A stretch of DNA of 64,000 nucleotides, taken from NCBI RefSeq assembly GCF_902170785.1, contig NZ_CABHYG010000004.1, forward strand, positions 806,001 to 870,000, in the 5' to 3' direction. Positions 11,921 to 21,825 of the stretch are shown here, one piece after another; the stretch's first letter is position 1, and each line of letters starts with the position of its first letter. Source of the stretch: Yersinia proxima. Lineage in GTDB: Bacteria > Pseudomonadota > Gammaproteobacteria > Enterobacterales > Enterobacteriaceae. The translations under genes were made by a program, and so were the position numbers. The notes under the pieces are model-generated. The model had not been told where the DNA came from and made no database searches. It saw only the letters and a list, made by a program, of their open reading frames with translations.

Positions 11921-12873
11921 TTTGCAGACTCCAAAACGATACTATCAGCAATACGCTTTGCAGTTGAAGGTGGTAACTCACCGACTACAGTAATTTCTAC
12001 ATTATTACGTGCTTCGGTATGAACCGTGCGACGCCCTTGGCGCAATGATTGTTCGGAAGGTGCATCTTTGCCAGCAGGATTTACATTCACTGAAAAGCTA
12101 AACAAACCATCAGAGTAGAGCCGTGATTCAGTTGGTGTGTCCATATTAGGCAATGTGCGACGACTACGAGAAACTTCAGTAACTCCCTCAGGCAACCAAC
12201 GTGGAGCCCAAGAGAAATCCACCTTGTTTTTTGCTGGTAAAGCAAGCAACGGCGGTAAAGGTAATTTTAATACACCTCGCAGAATCTCCTGAATAGGCTC
12301 ACCGACGGCAAAAGAAATCACACGAAATTGCTCAAGTGTTTCACCATCACGATCCAACAGATCTATTCGCATTGGTAGTTTTGTTGTCTCATCCATCCAA
12401 ATAATATAGCTATATCGCGTACTATCACGGGCAACCACGCGAATAACCTGACATGGCCTATCGGCAATGCGGGCGCGGCCTAGTGCTATATAGTTATAAT
12501 ATTTTGATAGTTTTTCAAAATCGGGGAATACAACGGAAGGCAGAGCATCAACAATATGTTCACCACTCAACGTAAAAGAATCAAACCCTGGCTCGAAATA
12601 ACTTATCTCGTCACCACGCTGTATGATCTCAGTACGCGGACCATCCATACGTAGCAATTGCGCTAACGTTTTTTTATCCAAAATGGCATGGCGATAACGA
12701 AGAGAATCAATCCCTTGCTTATTAACGTTTATGTACGATAGCTCATAATTGAGCGATTGGCTGGCAGCGCTCATGTCCTGCAACATTGCTATCGGCGCTG
12801 TTTCCGCCGCAGCAATTGTTGGCATGAACAGGCTGCCCGCCATTAAACAGACGGAAAACCAAAGTTGCTTCAT
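11917..12873 (-). CDS. rseB: Periplasmic sigma-E regulator RseB
   Basis: RseB binds the periplasmic part of RseA and shields it from DegS until lipopolysaccharide or misfolded porins release it. A signal peptide is visible (MKQLWFSVCLMAGSLF to AAA at about residue 23), followed by the MucB/RseB large lipid-binding and small domains, 318 residues in all. It overlaps rseC by four bases and touches rseA by one. Confidence 0.96.
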   Translation of the reverse strand: MKQLWFSVCLMAGSLFMPTIAAAETAPIAMLQDMSAASQSLNYELSYINVNKQGIDSLRYRHAILDKKTLAQLLRMDGPRTEIIQRGDEISYFEPGFDSFTLSGEHIVDALPSVVFPDFEKLSKYYNYIALGRARIADRPCQVIRVVARDSTRYSYIIWMDETTKLPMRIDLLDRDGETLEQFRVISFAVGEPIQEILRGVLKLPLPPLLALPAKNKVDFSWAPRWLPEGVTEVSRSRRTLPNMDTPTESRLYSDGLFSFSVNVNPAGKDAPSEQSLRQGRRTVHTEARNNVEITVVGELPPSTAKRIADSIVLESAK

Positions 12874-13529
12874 TACTGCTGCTGCATTCCTAAGGACTGT
12901 GTTCCAGGGACCTGAATAGCGGCTTGCGTAGATGCTGAAGGTGCCTGCGACACATCAGTTTGCGGCAAACGACGTTGCAATTCAAAATCTTGCAATTGCG
13001 TCATCATATTAACACGACGGCGTTGCTCTTGAACTTGATGCTGTTGAGATGTTCCGAAAGAACCATCAGCAGGTACACCAAAACTGACAGGTGATGCTTT
13101 ACCCATCATCGGTAATGTATTAAACGCAGGTGCTTCTGACTGTAAGCTGCCGGATGCAGGTTGATTATATTGCTGAACCCCCACAATAACCGCAAGAGAA
13201 ACACATGCAGCAACCCCAACCTGGGTAATCTGACTAGCCCATGGGCGAATTTTTTGCCAGAAAGGCATTTTCTGCCAGACATGAGGTTGTGGCTGAGATT
13301 CAGGCACAGCAATAGGAACAAAACGAGCAGGTTCATTTTTGAGCGCCTCTGCGACACGGCTGGCGATATCCAGATGCAAGACTTCACCAACGTCCCCCCG
13401 CAGGGTATCACGGATTAAATGATAGCTCTGCCAGCTTTGCTGTAGCTCTTTATCTTTGGATAAAGACCCCATCAGCTCACTATCAAGAGTTTCTCCGTCC
13501 ATCAGAGCGGAAAGCTTTTCTTTCTGCAT
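12873..13529 (-). CDS. rseA: Anti-sigma-E factor RseA
   Basis: RseA holds sigma-E inactive at the inner membrane and is degraded by DegS, RseP and ClpXP on envelope stress. The cytoplasmic anti-sigma domain is residues 1-90 (MQKEKLSALMDGETLDSELM), one membrane helix is at about 103-119 (QVGVAACVSLAVIVGV), and the rest is periplasmic with a glutamine-rich end. It follows rpoE by 24 bases. Confidence 0.96.
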   Translation of the reverse strand: MQKEKLSALMDGETLDSELMGSLSKDKELQQSWQSYHLIRDTLRGDVGEVLHLDIASRVAEALKNEPARFVPIAVPESQPQPHVWQKMPFWQKIRPWASQITQVGVAACVSLAVIVGVQQYNQPASGSLQSEAPAFNTLPMMGKASPVSFGVPADGSFGTSQQHQVQEQRRRVNMMTQLQDFELQRRLPQTDVSQAPSASTQAAIQVPGTQSLGMQQQ

Positions 13530-13553
13530 GCCAAATACCCTTTATTTGTCCGC

Positions 13554-14129
13554 TTATCGCTGAATCAGCGGCTGAACTTTGTTATCGATAGCCTCTCTGG
13601 CACGGAAGATACGGGAACGAACAGTACCAACCGGACAGTCCATAATTACAGCTATCTCTTCATAGCTTAGACCATCTAACTCCCTGAGTGTAATCGCCAT
13701 ACGGAGATCTTCAGGAAGTGACTCTATGGTTTTAAAAACTATCTGCCTCAATTCCTCTGACAACATTAAGTTCTCAGGGTTCGATATTTCTTTCAATGCA
13801 CCTGCATTTTCGTAATTTTCAGCATCATTTGCATCGACATCACTAGATGGCGGGCGCCGCCCCTGAGCAACTAAATAGTTTTTCGCCGTATTAACAGCAA
13901 TACGGTACAGCCAGGTATAAAAAGCACTATCGCCACGAAACGATTCCAGGGCGCGGTAGGCCTTAATAAAAGATTCTTGAACTACATCAGGGACATCGCC
14001 CTGAGGCACGTATCGGGATACGAGGCTCGCAACCTTATGCTGGTATCGAATTACCAGTAAATTGAACGATTGCTGATCGCCTTTCTGGACCCGTTCAACC
14101 AGCATCTGATCCGTTAACTGCTCGCTCAT
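13554..14129 (-). CDS. rpoE: RNA polymerase sigma-E factor
   Basis: This is the extracytoplasmic-function sigma factor of the envelope-stress response. The 191 residues include region 2 (DVVQESFIKAYRALESFRGD, FYTWLYRIAVNTAKN) and region 4 (LRELDGLSYEEIAVIMDCPV, GTVRSRIFRAREAI). It is first in rpoE-rseA-rseB-rseC and is preceded by a sigma-E-type promoter. Confidence 0.98.
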   Translation of the reverse strand: MSEQLTDQMLVERVQKGDQQSFNLLVIRYQHKVASLVSRYVPQGDVPDVVQESFIKAYRALESFRGDSAFYTWLYRIAVNTAKNYLVAQGRRPPSSDVDANDAENYENAGALKEISNPENLMLSEELRQIVFKTIESLPEDLRMAITLRELDGLSYEEIAVIMDCPVGTVRSRIFRAREAIDNKVQPLIQR

Positions 14130-14213
14130 CCGAGGTGAACTCTCCCGAAATCTATCCCCACGCTAAAAGTAGTACTGCCAGCCATATCTTTATTTTCCTG
14201 AGCAAGCACACGC

Positions 14214-14241
14214 TTGGAGTTTATAAAAGTTGCAAAGTTCC
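14214..14241 (-). promoter_or_regulatory. Sigma-E autoregulatory promoter of rpoE
   Basis: On the minus strand GGAACTT (14235-14241) is followed after exactly 16 bases by TCCAA (14214-14218). This fits the sigma-E consensus GGAACTT-N16-TCnAA and lies about 85-110 bases upstream of the rpoE start, as for the autoregulated rpoE promoter in E. coli. Confidence 0.85.
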
Positions 14242-14353
14242 ATGTTGCCAGATTATTTGTCTGAATATTCTTTAGACATCTTATAGCCATAGCTTTTGCT
14301 CTGGCAGATAGGCTAACATGAATTTCACTCTTCTTCTGCACACATCATACGAT

Positions 14354-15955
14354 ATGCAATCATCATCTGAACACGTTAGCGATGTATTGATCATCGGGAG
14401 TGGCGCTGCCGGTTTATCACTGGCTTTGCGTCTTGCGCCACATTGTAAAGTCACCGTTCTGAGCAAAGGGCCACTTAATGAAGGCGCCACTTTTTATGCC
14501 CAGGGAGGTATTGCCGCCGTTTTTGATGAAACTGACAGCATCAGTTCACATGTCGATGACACCCTGATCGCTGGGGCCGGGCTTTGCGACAAAGAAGCCG
14601 TCGAGTTTATCGCCAGCAACGCCCGCTCTTGTGTGCAATGGTTGATTGATCAAGGTGTTCTTTTTGATACCGAAACCAGTGCCAGCGGCGAAGAACGGTA
14701 TCACCTTACCCGAGAAGGTGGCCATAGCCATCGCCGTATACTACATACCGCGGATGCTACAGGTAAAGAAGTAGAGACCACCCTGGTGGGCAAAGCAAGG
14801 GCTCATCCGAACATTTTAGTTAAAGAACGCTGCAATGCAGTCGATCTTATCACGTCCAATAAAATTGGTCTGCCGGGGACAAAACGCGTCGTTGGCGCTT
14901 ATATCTGGAACCGCGAATTAGAGAAAGTTGAGACTTTTCGTGCCAAATCTGTCGTTTTAGCGACAGGTGGTGCCGCAAAAGTTTATCAATACACTACTAA
15001 CCCGGATATTTCCTCCGGTGATGGCATTGCCATGGCATGGCGTGCTGGTTGTCGGGTTGCCAATCTGGAATTTAACCAGTTCCATCCTACTTGCCTGTTC
15101 CATCCGCAAGCTCGCAACTTTTTACTGACCGAAGCCTTACGTGGCGAAGGTGCCTACCTAAAACGCCCTGATGGCAGCCGTTTCATGCTCGATTTTGATG
15201 CTCGAGGCGAACTCGCACCACGAGATATCGTCGCGCGCGCCATCGACCACGAAATGAAACGCCTTGGCGCGGATTGTATGTACCTCGATATCAGCCATAA
15301 ACCCACAGATTTCGTGATGCAGCACTTCCCGATGATCTACGAAAAACTGCTGTCATTAGGTATCGACCTAACTAAAGAAGCCATTCCAATCGTTCCAGCC
15401 GCACATTATACCTGCGGCGGTGTGATGGTTGATCAACACGGTCGCACGGATCTGGACGGGTTATATGCTATTGGCGAAGTCAGTTATACCGGCTTACATG
15501 GCGCTAACCGCATGGCGTCTAACTCGTTGCTTGAATGCCTGGTCTATGGCTGGTCTGCAGCCGAGGACATTCTTTTGCGTTTACCGACGGCCAAGCTGGC
15601 TCCGCATTTGCCAGACTGGGACGAAAGCCGTGTTGATAATTCTGATGAACGTGTTGTCATCCAGCATAACTGGCACGAATTACGCTTATTTATGTGGGAT
15701 TACGTCGGCATTGTACGTACGACCAAACGCTTAGAGCGGGCCTTACGCCGCATAACAACATTACAGCAGGAAATTGATGAGTATTATGCCAATTTCCGTA
15801 TCTCTAATAACCTGCTGGAATTGCGTAATCTGGTGCAAGTTGCTGAACTAATCGTGCGTTGCGCTATGGATCGCAAAGAGAGTCGCGGGTTGCACTACAC
15901 CCTTGATTATCCAGAGCAACTTGAGAATCCAAAACCGACTATTCTCCATCCATAA
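14354..15955 (+). CDS. nadB: L-aspartate oxidase NadB
   Basis: NadB oxidises L-aspartate to iminoaspartate, the first step of de novo NAD synthesis, and is an FAD enzyme. The dinucleotide-binding motif is [27 protein letters not shown] appears here as [10 protein letters not shown], and the active-site region [18 protein letters not shown] is intact. The ATG at 14354 gives 533 residues starting [12 protein letters not shown] and aligns with E. coli; the upstream ATG at 14318 would add 12 unlikely residues. It is divergent from rpoE. Confidence 0.97.
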   Translation: MQSSSEHVSDVLIIGSGAAGLSLALRLAPHCKVTVLSKGPLNEGATFYAQGGIAAVFDETDSISSHVDDTLIAGAGLCDKEAVEFIASNARSCVQWLIDQGVLFDTETSASGEERYHLTREGGHSHRRILHTADATGKEVETTLVGKARAHPNILVKERCNAVDLITSNKIGLPGTKRVVGAYIWNRELEKVETFRAKSVVLATGGAAKVYQYTTNPDISSGDGIAMAWRAGCRVANLEFNQFHPTCLFHPQARNFLLTEALRGEGAYLKRPDGSRFMLDFDARGELAPRDIVARAIDHEMKRLGADCMYLDISHKPTDFVMQHFPMIYEKLLSLGIDLTKEAIPIVPAAHYTCGGVMVDQHGRTDLDGLYAIGEVSYTGLHGANRMASNSLLECLVYGWSAAEDILLRLPTAKLAPHLPDWDESRVDNSDERVVIQHNWHELRLFMWDYVGIVRTTKRLERALRRITTLQQEIDEYYANFRISNNLLELRNLVQVAELIVRCAMDRKESRGLHYTLDYPEQLENPKPTILHP

Positions 15956-16049
15956 TGCCATTCAGGGCGCGCATATCTTGTGAACACTATATTTTGTGAA
16001 TACCAAGTATCGCGCCCTACTTCCTCTTTTCCCGCGCTTTAACAACCCG

Positions 16050-16805
16050 CTAGTAGTTTAAGTAAAAATCGCTGATTAGTGCACAGAACTCGGGTGAATA
16101 CACCCCTTCCGATTGACGTAAATCCAGTTGCTGGAACTCAGTATCACCAGCCTGGCGTGATAGCGTTAGCAACATGCGATGTAATGGCTTGCCGGGGCGA
16201 TCTCTGATATCAACCTGGCAACGAATAAACCAATCTTGTTGCACGGCAAGGCGAGCCAGCTCTCCCCCTAAATCGTGGGGTAAAACTACACAAAAGATGC
16301 CGTCCGCTGTGATAAGATTCGCCACACAGTCCAGTAAAGCATCATGAGTTAAGGAGCCGGTGTAACGTGCGGTATCGCGAGCTTCATCACGACAGGCGAC
16401 CGCCGGAGCAAAATAAGGTGGGTTACTGACAATCAGGTCATACTGATGAAGATGGTTTTCAGCGAACTGGTGCACATCTTGCTGATAAATATGAATACGA
16501 TCCGCCCACGGTGATTGTGCTGCATTGCTGCTTGCTTGCGCCGCTGCCTCAGGCTCTAGCTCAACACCATCAATCATGACCTCGGGTGTCGAACGCTGGG
16601 CAATCATCAAAGCAATAAGCCCGCTGCCGCAGCCAATATCCAGCACTTTGCGCGCTTTTTCTACCGGTGCCCAAGCACCAAGCAGGACACCATCTGTACC
16701 CACTTTCATCGCGCAGCGATCATGTGCCACAAAGAATTGTTTAAAAGTGAAACCACCACCGCGTAACATCGGTTTTTTTTTCAATTGCTCGCCCACATTA
16801 GTCAC
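16050..16805 (-). CDS. trmN6: tRNA1(Val) (adenine37-N6)-methyltransferase TrmN6 (YfiC)
   Basis: TrmN6 methylates A37 of tRNA-Val1. The 251 residues show SAM motif I VLDIGCGSGLIALMIAQR and the adenine-N6 catalytic motif NPPY (VSNPPYFAP). The segment FKQFFVAHDRCAMKVGTDG is nearly identical to E. coli YfiC. It is divergent from srmB, as in E. coli. The exact start (MTNVGEQLKKK) is less certain than the rest. Confidence 0.95.
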   Translation of the reverse strand: MTNVGEQLKKKPMLRGGGFTFKQFFVAHDRCAMKVGTDGVLLGAWAPVEKARKVLDIGCGSGLIALMIAQRSTPEVMIDGVELEPEAAAQASSNAAQSPWADRIHIYQQDVHQFAENHLHQYDLIVSNPPYFAPAVACRDEARDTARYTGSLTHDALLDCVANLITADGIFCVVLPHDLGGELARLAVQQDWFIRCQVDIRDRPGKPLHRMLLTLSRQAGDTEFQQLDLRQSEGVYSPEFCALISDFYLNY

Positions 16806-16928
16806 CAGAATCTATAACCGGCGTAGCATAGGACAATATGATTGAAGGGAAAAGACATCATTACCGCTTAAACAGGTGAAGAATTCGGCTAACCCGTCTA
16901 TAATCGGCGCCCCAAGTAGAGGAAGACC

Positions 16929-18254
16929 ATGACTGTAACCAATTTTTCCGAACTCGATCTCGATGAACGCCTGATTGACGCACTGCGCGACAAAGGCTAT
17001 GAGCGCCCAACGGCCATTCAAGCTGCGGCTATTCCGCCAGCTATGGATGGGCGCGATGTATTGGGTTCGGCACCAACAGGTACGGGCAAAACTGCCGCCT
17101 TTTTGCTGCCAGCCTTGCAGCATTTGCTGGATTTCCCACGCAAAAAATCTGGCCCACCACGGATTTTGATCCTGACGCCAACCCGTGAGTTGGCCATGCA
17201 AGTGGCAGATCAAGCCCGCGAACTAGCCAAACATACCCAACTGGATATCGCGACCATCACCGGTGGTGTCGCTTATATGAACCACGCGGAAGTCTTTAGT
17301 GAGAATCAGGATATTGTAGTGGCGACAACCGGCCGCTTGCTGCAATACATCAAAGAAGAAAACTTTGACTGTCGGGCAGTAGAAACCCTGATTCTGGACG
17401 AAGCTGACCGTATGCTTGATATGGGCTTCGCACAAGATATTGAAACTATCTCGGCAGAAACCCGCTGGCGCAAGCAGACCTTACTTTTCTCAGCCACGCT
17501 GGAAGGTGAAGCTATCCGTGAATTTGCGGAGCGCATCCTGACTGAGCCGGTAGAGTTGGAAGCTGACCCATCACGCCGTGAACGTAAAAAAATTCAGCAA
17601 TGGTATTACCGCGCAGACAATATTGAGCACAAAACTGCTTTGCTCGTGCATTTGCTGAAGCAACCAGAAGTACAGAAATCCATTATTTTTGTGCGTACCC
17701 GTGAAAAGGTGCATCAACTGGTCAGTTGGTTACGTGAAGCTGGAATTAATGCCTGGTTCCTTGAGGGCGAAATGGTTCAGGCCAAACGAACCGAAGCCGT
17801 GATTCGTTTAAGCGATGGTCGGGTTAACGTTCTGGTTGCAACGGATGTAGCTTCACGCGGTCTGGATATCGACGATATCAGCCACGTGTTCAACTTTGAT
17901 TTGCCGCTGACAGCAGATGTCTACCTTCACCGCATTGGTCGTACTGGCCGTGCAGGGCGTAAAGGGGTTGCTATCTCCCTGGTTGAAGCACATGACCATT
18001 TATTGTTAGGCAGAATAGGTCGTTATCTCAAAGAGCCATTGAAGCCACGAGTGATTGATGAGCTGCGACCAACCAGTAAAGCGCCGAGCGAGAAAAGCAC
18101 AGGTAAACCGTCTAAAAAGGTTTTAGCGAAGCGTAAAGAGCTAAAAGAAGCCGGTAAAGAGAAAACGAAGGTTAAGGTTCGCCATCGTGATGCTAAGAAT
18201 GTGGGTAAGCGCCGTAAGCCAAAGGACAAGCCCGATACCAAGAGTGCGAGTTAA
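16929..18254 (+). CDS. srmB: ATP-dependent RNA helicase SrmB
   Basis: SrmB is a DEAD-box helicase acting early in 50S ribosome assembly. In order: RPTAIQ, APTGTGKTAAF (Walker A), PTRELAMQ, LDEADRMLDMGF, SAT, ATDVASRGLD and HRIGRTGRAG. A basic lysine/arginine-rich tail follows (about 375-441). The length (441) matches the family. A strong terminator follows at 18269-18300. Confidence 0.97.
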   Translation: MTVTNFSELDLDERLIDALRDKGYERPTAIQAAAIPPAMDGRDVLGSAPTGTGKTAAFLLPALQHLLDFPRKKSGPPRILILTPTRELAMQVADQARELAKHTQLDIATITGGVAYMNHAEVFSENQDIVVATTGRLLQYIKEENFDCRAVETLILDEADRMLDMGFAQDIETISAETRWRKQTLLFSATLEGEAIREFAERILTEPVELEADPSRRERKKIQQWYYRADNIEHKTALLVHLLKQPEVQKSIIFVRTREKVHQLVSWLREAGINAWFLEGEMVQAKRTEAVIRLSDGRVNVLVATDVASRGLDIDDISHVFNFDLPLTADVYLHRIGRTGRAGRKGVAISLVEAHDHLLLGRIGRYLKEPLKPRVIDELRPTSKAPSEKSTGKPSKKVLAKRKELKEAGKEKTKVKVRHRDAKNVGKRRKPKDKPDTKSAS

Positions 18255-18268
18255 TTCTGCACCCTGAC

Positions 18269-18300
18269 AAAAAAGCCGCTTATAAACAGCGGCTTTTTTA
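18269..18300. terminator. Bidirectional intrinsic terminator after srmB
   Basis: AAGCCGCT (18273-18280) pairs with AGCGGCTT (18288-18295) over a seven-base loop. Runs of A before and T after allow termination of srmB and of any minus-strand transcript from yplB. Confidence 0.85.
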
Positions 18301-18394
18301 TTTGTTATCAAACGGATTCAAACTACAGAACCTGATTTTACAGTGAAGTGCTACTTTTGGGCATTTCAGCCTAAAACAAGCCGTTCAAACACTA

Positions 18395-19147
18395 TTATTG
18401 CTGGTAAACCTCTGCAAGTTTTTTACCACGAAGCCAAATATTCAATTGCTGATATTTTTGCTGCATTTCAGCACTTTGGATGTTCAGCGGCGTCATCGCT
18501 AAATATTGTTGGAATGTCGCGCCCTGCTTATTACGGGCTTCAGGGTCAGCACCAGCTTTGAGCAAACGCAAAGCTAAATCCGGTGCATTGCTTTTACCTG
18601 CTAAATGTAACGGTGTATCGCCCATACGATCGGCAATATTCGGATCAACACCTGCGACCAACAACAAGATCACCTGGATTTCGCGCCCCGCCATGATAGC
18701 AGCCGCTAAAGGCGTTGCGAGTGTCACACTATTTCTGGCATCAGGCCGAATATTGTTTTTAAGCAGAATTTGCATGTAATGCGCATCTTGCACAGTGGCA
18801 GCAGTGTGCCAGGCTGTATCACCCTGCATTCCGGGCTGAAAAGGATCTGCATGTTCTTGCAACAATGCCGCCAAACTTTCAGGTTGTTGATTGAGGATAG
18901 CCCACTGCATAAGTGTCACGGCCTGCTCACCTTGCTGTTGCAGCAATGATTTAGTAGCTAACTGATGGATCTGCTGCACATTCCCATGAACAATCGCATC
19001 GGCAATTGGCATAACCAGCGGATCGGTAAACGCGATATTAATCTCTGTCATTGCCTGCCCCTCAAAACTGATTAATGGCATCAAAACACCGTAGATAGCG
19101 TAACGCAAATGGCGTTTCACCCTCATTGTCAGTGTTGATTCAGGCAT
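18395..19147 (-). CDS. yplB: Exported ankyrin-repeat protein, YplB-like partner of the phospholipase
   Basis: About 250 residues. A basic, hydrophobic N-terminus (MRVKRHLRYAIYGVLMPLIS...GQA) looks like a signal peptide. Four or five ankyrin repeats follow, clearest in AAAIMAGREIQVILLLVAG and GDTPLHLAGKSNAPDLALRL. The chosen ATG at 19147 has GGGAG seven bases ahead and overlaps the yplA stop by eight bases; 19174 and 19126 are alternatives. In Yersinia and Serratia the gene after the secreted phospholipase encodes a co-expressed accessory protein that restrains the enzyme in the producer. An effector-immunity role here is an inference from order and export signal. Confidence 0.65.
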   Translation of the reverse strand: MPESTLTMRVKRHLRYAIYGVLMPLISFEGQAMTEINIAFTDPLVMPIADAIVHGNVQQIHQLATKSLLQQQGEQAVTLMQWAILNQQPESLAALLQEHADPFQPGMQGDTAWHTAATVQDAHYMQILLKNNIRPDARNSVTLATPLAAAIMAGREIQVILLLVAGVDPNIADRMGDTPLHLAGKSNAPDLALRLLKAGADPEARNKQGATFQQYLAMTPLNIQSAEMQQKYQQLNIWLRGKKLAEVYQQ

Positions 19148-20114
19148 ACTGCCGCTCCCAAGGTTGTTGTTCATTCATGGAACTGAGCACTTTATCAATA
19201 CCATGCGCCGCAAGGCTACGTTCGAGGTGTTTGTGTGGCAGCCAGTCATTTACCCCCGCCAGTTTATCGCTATTAGCCAATGTGATCTTATGACCAATTG
19301 CATCAGGAATGAGTGAGGTTGACTCCTGAGTATCCGTCAATAAGTCATGTTGCTCACTATAACGCCGTATACCACCGCTCTCCGCCGACTGCCGCGCCTG
19401 AGCAGGATTCATGCCCAAACGATTTAAGGTATAGTCAGAAACACCGGCGGCATTAAATGTTACGGCAAAAGTCCCGCTGGCTAATGCAGCCGTGGCTGCC
19501 AGCCCACCGCCCAATGAATGTCCGGTAATCACTAGTGCATCACCAAATGCCATTTTTGCGGTTTTCCCCAGAGCAACAGCCTGATTATATTGAATATCCT
19601 CATAACCTGTTGCTTGCCGGATATTACTTAACCAATCCTGAATATCATTGGTGCCCGCAAAAGAGAGCACATACTGTTGGTTATCACTGTAAATCCCAGC
19701 CTGAAACCCTGATGCTGTATCAGATAGGCTCGCCGGATCTATCCCCGCCGAAAGCAATGCGGCATCACTCAACCGTGTAAATCCACCAATGCTTCCCGCA
19801 GCAGGAGCGTAAACATCTTTCGCGAGTAATGCTAATGAATAGTCCGCTTGCTGTGATCCTTGTCCACTTGATATAGGTATATTACCGCTGGCAGCTAAAA
19901 CACGTTCACCACGCGATACATCAAGGTTGGCCAGCATGCTGTAATAAAGATCATTACCTGCCTGAGGGGGAATTAGAGAGGTGGGTTCCCTTTGCAGCTT
20001 GTCCGTAGGCCCAGCAGGGATAGAGCCCTCTTTCTTGACCTGCTCCATTGGTTTTATTTGACCCATCAATCCTGCTGATAGAACAGGCCGAGCCAAACTG
20101 ACAGATACACTCAT
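19140..20114 (-). CDS. yplA: Class-3 lipase fold phospholipase A, YplA-like
   Basis: 324 residues without a cleavable signal peptide, like YplA/PhlA, which leave the cell through the flagellar type III apparatus. The nucleophile elbow TGHSLGGGL holds the catalytic Ser200; FAGTNDIQDWLSNIRQATGY is the typical oxyanion/lid region upstream. The SVSVSLARPVLSAGLM start would carry the secretion signal. ACAAGGAG precedes the ATG by eight bases and abuts a 54-base hairpin (20125-20178). No sigma-28 promoter was evident. The enzyme hydrolyses phospholipid acyl chains and is a virulence factor in Y. enterocolitica. Confidence 0.75.
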   Translation of the reverse strand: MSVSVSLARPVLSAGLMGQIKPMEQVKKEGSIPAGPTDKLQREPTSLIPPQAGNDLYYSMLANLDVSRGERVLAASGNIPISSGQGSQQADYSLALLAKDVYAPAAGSIGGFTRLSDAALLSAGIDPASLSDTASGFQAGIYSDNQQYVLSFAGTNDIQDWLSNIRQATGYEDIQYNQAVALGKTAKMAFGDALVITGHSLGGGLAATAALASGTFAVTFNAAGVSDYTLNRLGMNPAQARQSAESGGIRRYSEQHDLLTDTQESTSLIPDAIGHKITLANSDKLAGVNDWLPHKHLERSLAAHGIDKVLSSMNEQQPWERQYA

Positions 20115-20124
20115 GCCAACTCCT

Positions 20125-20178
20125 TGTCGATAGATAATTCCAATATTGAGTCAACCTCAATAACTTTATCTATCGACA
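20125..20178 (-). promoter_or_regulatory. Nested palindrome in the yplA leader
   Basis: Outer arms TGTCGATAGATAA (20125-20137) and TTATCTATCGACA (20166-20178) are a perfect 13-bp inverted repeat. Inside, TATTGAG (20144-20150) and CTCAATA (20156-20162) form a second 7-bp stem with a five-base loop. The lower stem ends inside the AAGGAG ribosome-binding site of yplA. It may fold in the mRNA to limit translation, or act as a DNA operator. Confidence 0.6.
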
Positions 20179-20334
20179 CATCGGATGAGTTCTTAAATGG
20201 AAATGGTAAGATTTATTTATATAAAATGAATATTGTGATCTCAGTCTAACTTATCGATAAACAAATCGCAGGAACAGAAAAGGGAACCACAGAGGTTCCC
20301 TTTAGAATTTGAGACTTAGTTACTATGACAAAAA

Positions 20335-20718
20335 TTACAGGCTTTCAGTGAAAGTACGAGTAATCACATCGCGTTGCTGTTCTGGTGTCAGTGAGTTGAA
20401 ACGTACGGCATAGCCGGATACACGAATCGTCAACTGAGGATATTTTTCTGGATGTTTGACTGCATCTTCCAGTGTTTCGCGGCGCAGAACGTTTACGTTC
20501 AAATGCTGACCACCTTCAACACGCACCGTTGGTTGTACTTCCAACGGAATTTCACGATATTCGATCTGGCCTAACTCACTTGCCGGAACAATTTGATCTT
20601 CTGCGTAGCCAGCTTTCGCGCAAACGCAACGTAGCTCAGATTTTTCATCATCCAACAGCCAGAAAGAGTTCAGCAAGGCTTCATTGTTAGCTTTAGTAAT
20701 TTGAATACCAGTAATCAT
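20335..20718 (-). CDS. grcA: Autonomous glycyl radical cofactor GrcA (YfiD)
   Basis: GrcA restores pyruvate formate-lyase after oxygen damage by replacing its glycyl-radical C-terminus. The 127 residues starting [20 protein letters not shown] end in the glycyl-radical segment [13 protein letters not shown]. The ATG at 20718 has GGAGG eight bases ahead and matches E. coli; the upstream extension to 20787 is not coding. An FNR-type promoter precedes it. Confidence 0.97.
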   Translation of the reverse strand: MITGIQITKANNEALLNSFWLLDDEKSELRCVCAKAGYAEDQIVPASELGQIEYREIPLEVQPTVRVEGGQHLNVNVLRRETLEDAVKHPEKYPQLTIRVSGYAVRFNSLTPEQQRDVITRTFTESL

Positions 20719-20803
20719 TTGGTGCCTCCGTAATACGGCTATAAATTCCAAGGGGGAGAAACTATCTTGGTTATTTGGTAAAACCATTGTTGTCTTATTG
20801 TTC

Positions 20804-20845
20804 TATATACCAGTCAGACCGTCGTGATTCTTTGACTTAAATCAA
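20804..20845 (-). promoter_or_regulatory. Class II FNR-dependent promoter of grcA
   Basis: TTGACTTAAATCAA (20832-20845) differs at one base from the FNR box TTGAT-N4-ATCAA. On the minus strand an extended -10, TGGTATATA, has its hexamer at 20804-20809, which puts the FNR site near -41.5. A half-matching site (ATCAATTTTATCAA, 20894-20907) is centred 62 bp further upstream. E. coli yfiD also has two FNR sites, and anaerobic induction is expected. Confidence 0.75.
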
Positions 20846-21070
20846 TCTTTCAACCAGCACGACAATCACAGCACAGGCAAATTTATGTTTTATATCAATT
20901 TTATCAATCTGGATTAGAGCAATTTTTTTTGTAAATTTTCAACATTTTTTACATTGAATGGTCAAAAAAACATCATTATGTCACAGACTCAGGTTTAGCG
21001 GTTTCACTCGTAGGTTTGAACCGGTAAGCTAGTGCACATCAATATCTTAGAGAAACCAAGGAGAGTGTTT

Positions 21071-21757
21071 ATGTCCGCCTCCCTTACCTGGCACGATGTG
21101 ATCGGCCAGGAAAAAGAACAACCTTATTTTAAAGATACGCTGGCCTATGTAGCAGCAGAGCGCAATGCTGGCAAAACCATTTATCCGGCACAACACGATG
21201 TCTTTAATGCTTTTCGCCTGACCGAATTGGATCAGGTCAAAGTGGTTATTTTGGGTCAAGACCCTTACCACGGCCCTAATCAAGCTCATGGGTTATCATT
21301 CTCTGTCTTGCCAGGTGTCCCAGCACCGCCCTCTTTGGTCAATATCTACAAAGAGCTGGCTACCGATATTCCCGGCTTCCAACGCCCCAATCATGGTTTC
21401 TTACAAAGCTGGGCCGAGCAAGGTGTATTGCTGCTCAATACCGTACTGACTGTCGAAGCAGGTAACGCGCACTCACATGCCAACCTTGGCTGGGAAACCT
21501 TTACCGATAAAGTCATTGCAGCACTGAATGAACATCGTGATGGTGTGATTTTTATGTTGTGGGGAGCACATGCTCAGAAAAAGGGCCGTATCATTGATAC
21601 CCAGCGCCACTTTATTTTAAAAGCCCCACATCCATCACCGCTCTCCGCACATCGCGGTTTTCTTGGTTGTAAGCACTTTTCGCAAGCAAACCAACTCTTG
21701 CAACAGCATGGTCAGCAACCGATTGACTGGCAACCTAAATTGCCAACGGCTGAATAA
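21071..21757 (+). CDS. ung: Uracil-DNA glycosylase
   Basis: Ung removes uracil from DNA. The 228 residues contain the water-activating motif [18 protein letters not shown] with the catalytic Asp and the DNA-minor-groove loop [11 protein letters not shown]. The ATG at 21071 ([13 protein letters not shown]) follows AAGGAGAG and matches the family start; the 13-residue extension from 21032 is discounted. It is convergent with grpE. Confidence 0.97.
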   Translation: MSASLTWHDVIGQEKEQPYFKDTLAYVAAERNAGKTIYPAQHDVFNAFRLTELDQVKVVILGQDPYHGPNQAHGLSFSVLPGVPAPPSLVNIYKELATDIPGFQRPNHGFLQSWAEQGVLLLNTVLTVEAGNAHSHANLGWETFTDKVIAALNEHRDGVIFMLWGAHAQKKGRIIDTQRHFILKAPHPSPLSAHRGFLGCKHFSQANQLLQQHGQQPIDWQPKLPTAE

Positions 21758-21784
21758 AACGTCATTTACTGAAGAAAACAAACA

Positions 21785-21811
21785 AAAAAGGCACCCGCAA
21801 AGGTGCCTTTC
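21785..21811. terminator. Bidirectional terminator between ung and grpE
   Basis: AAAGGCACC and GGTGCCTTT form a 9-bp stem over a short CGCAA-type loop, with A residues on one side and T on the other, between two convergent genes. Confidence 0.85.
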
Positions 21812-21825
21812 CACATCAGGACACC

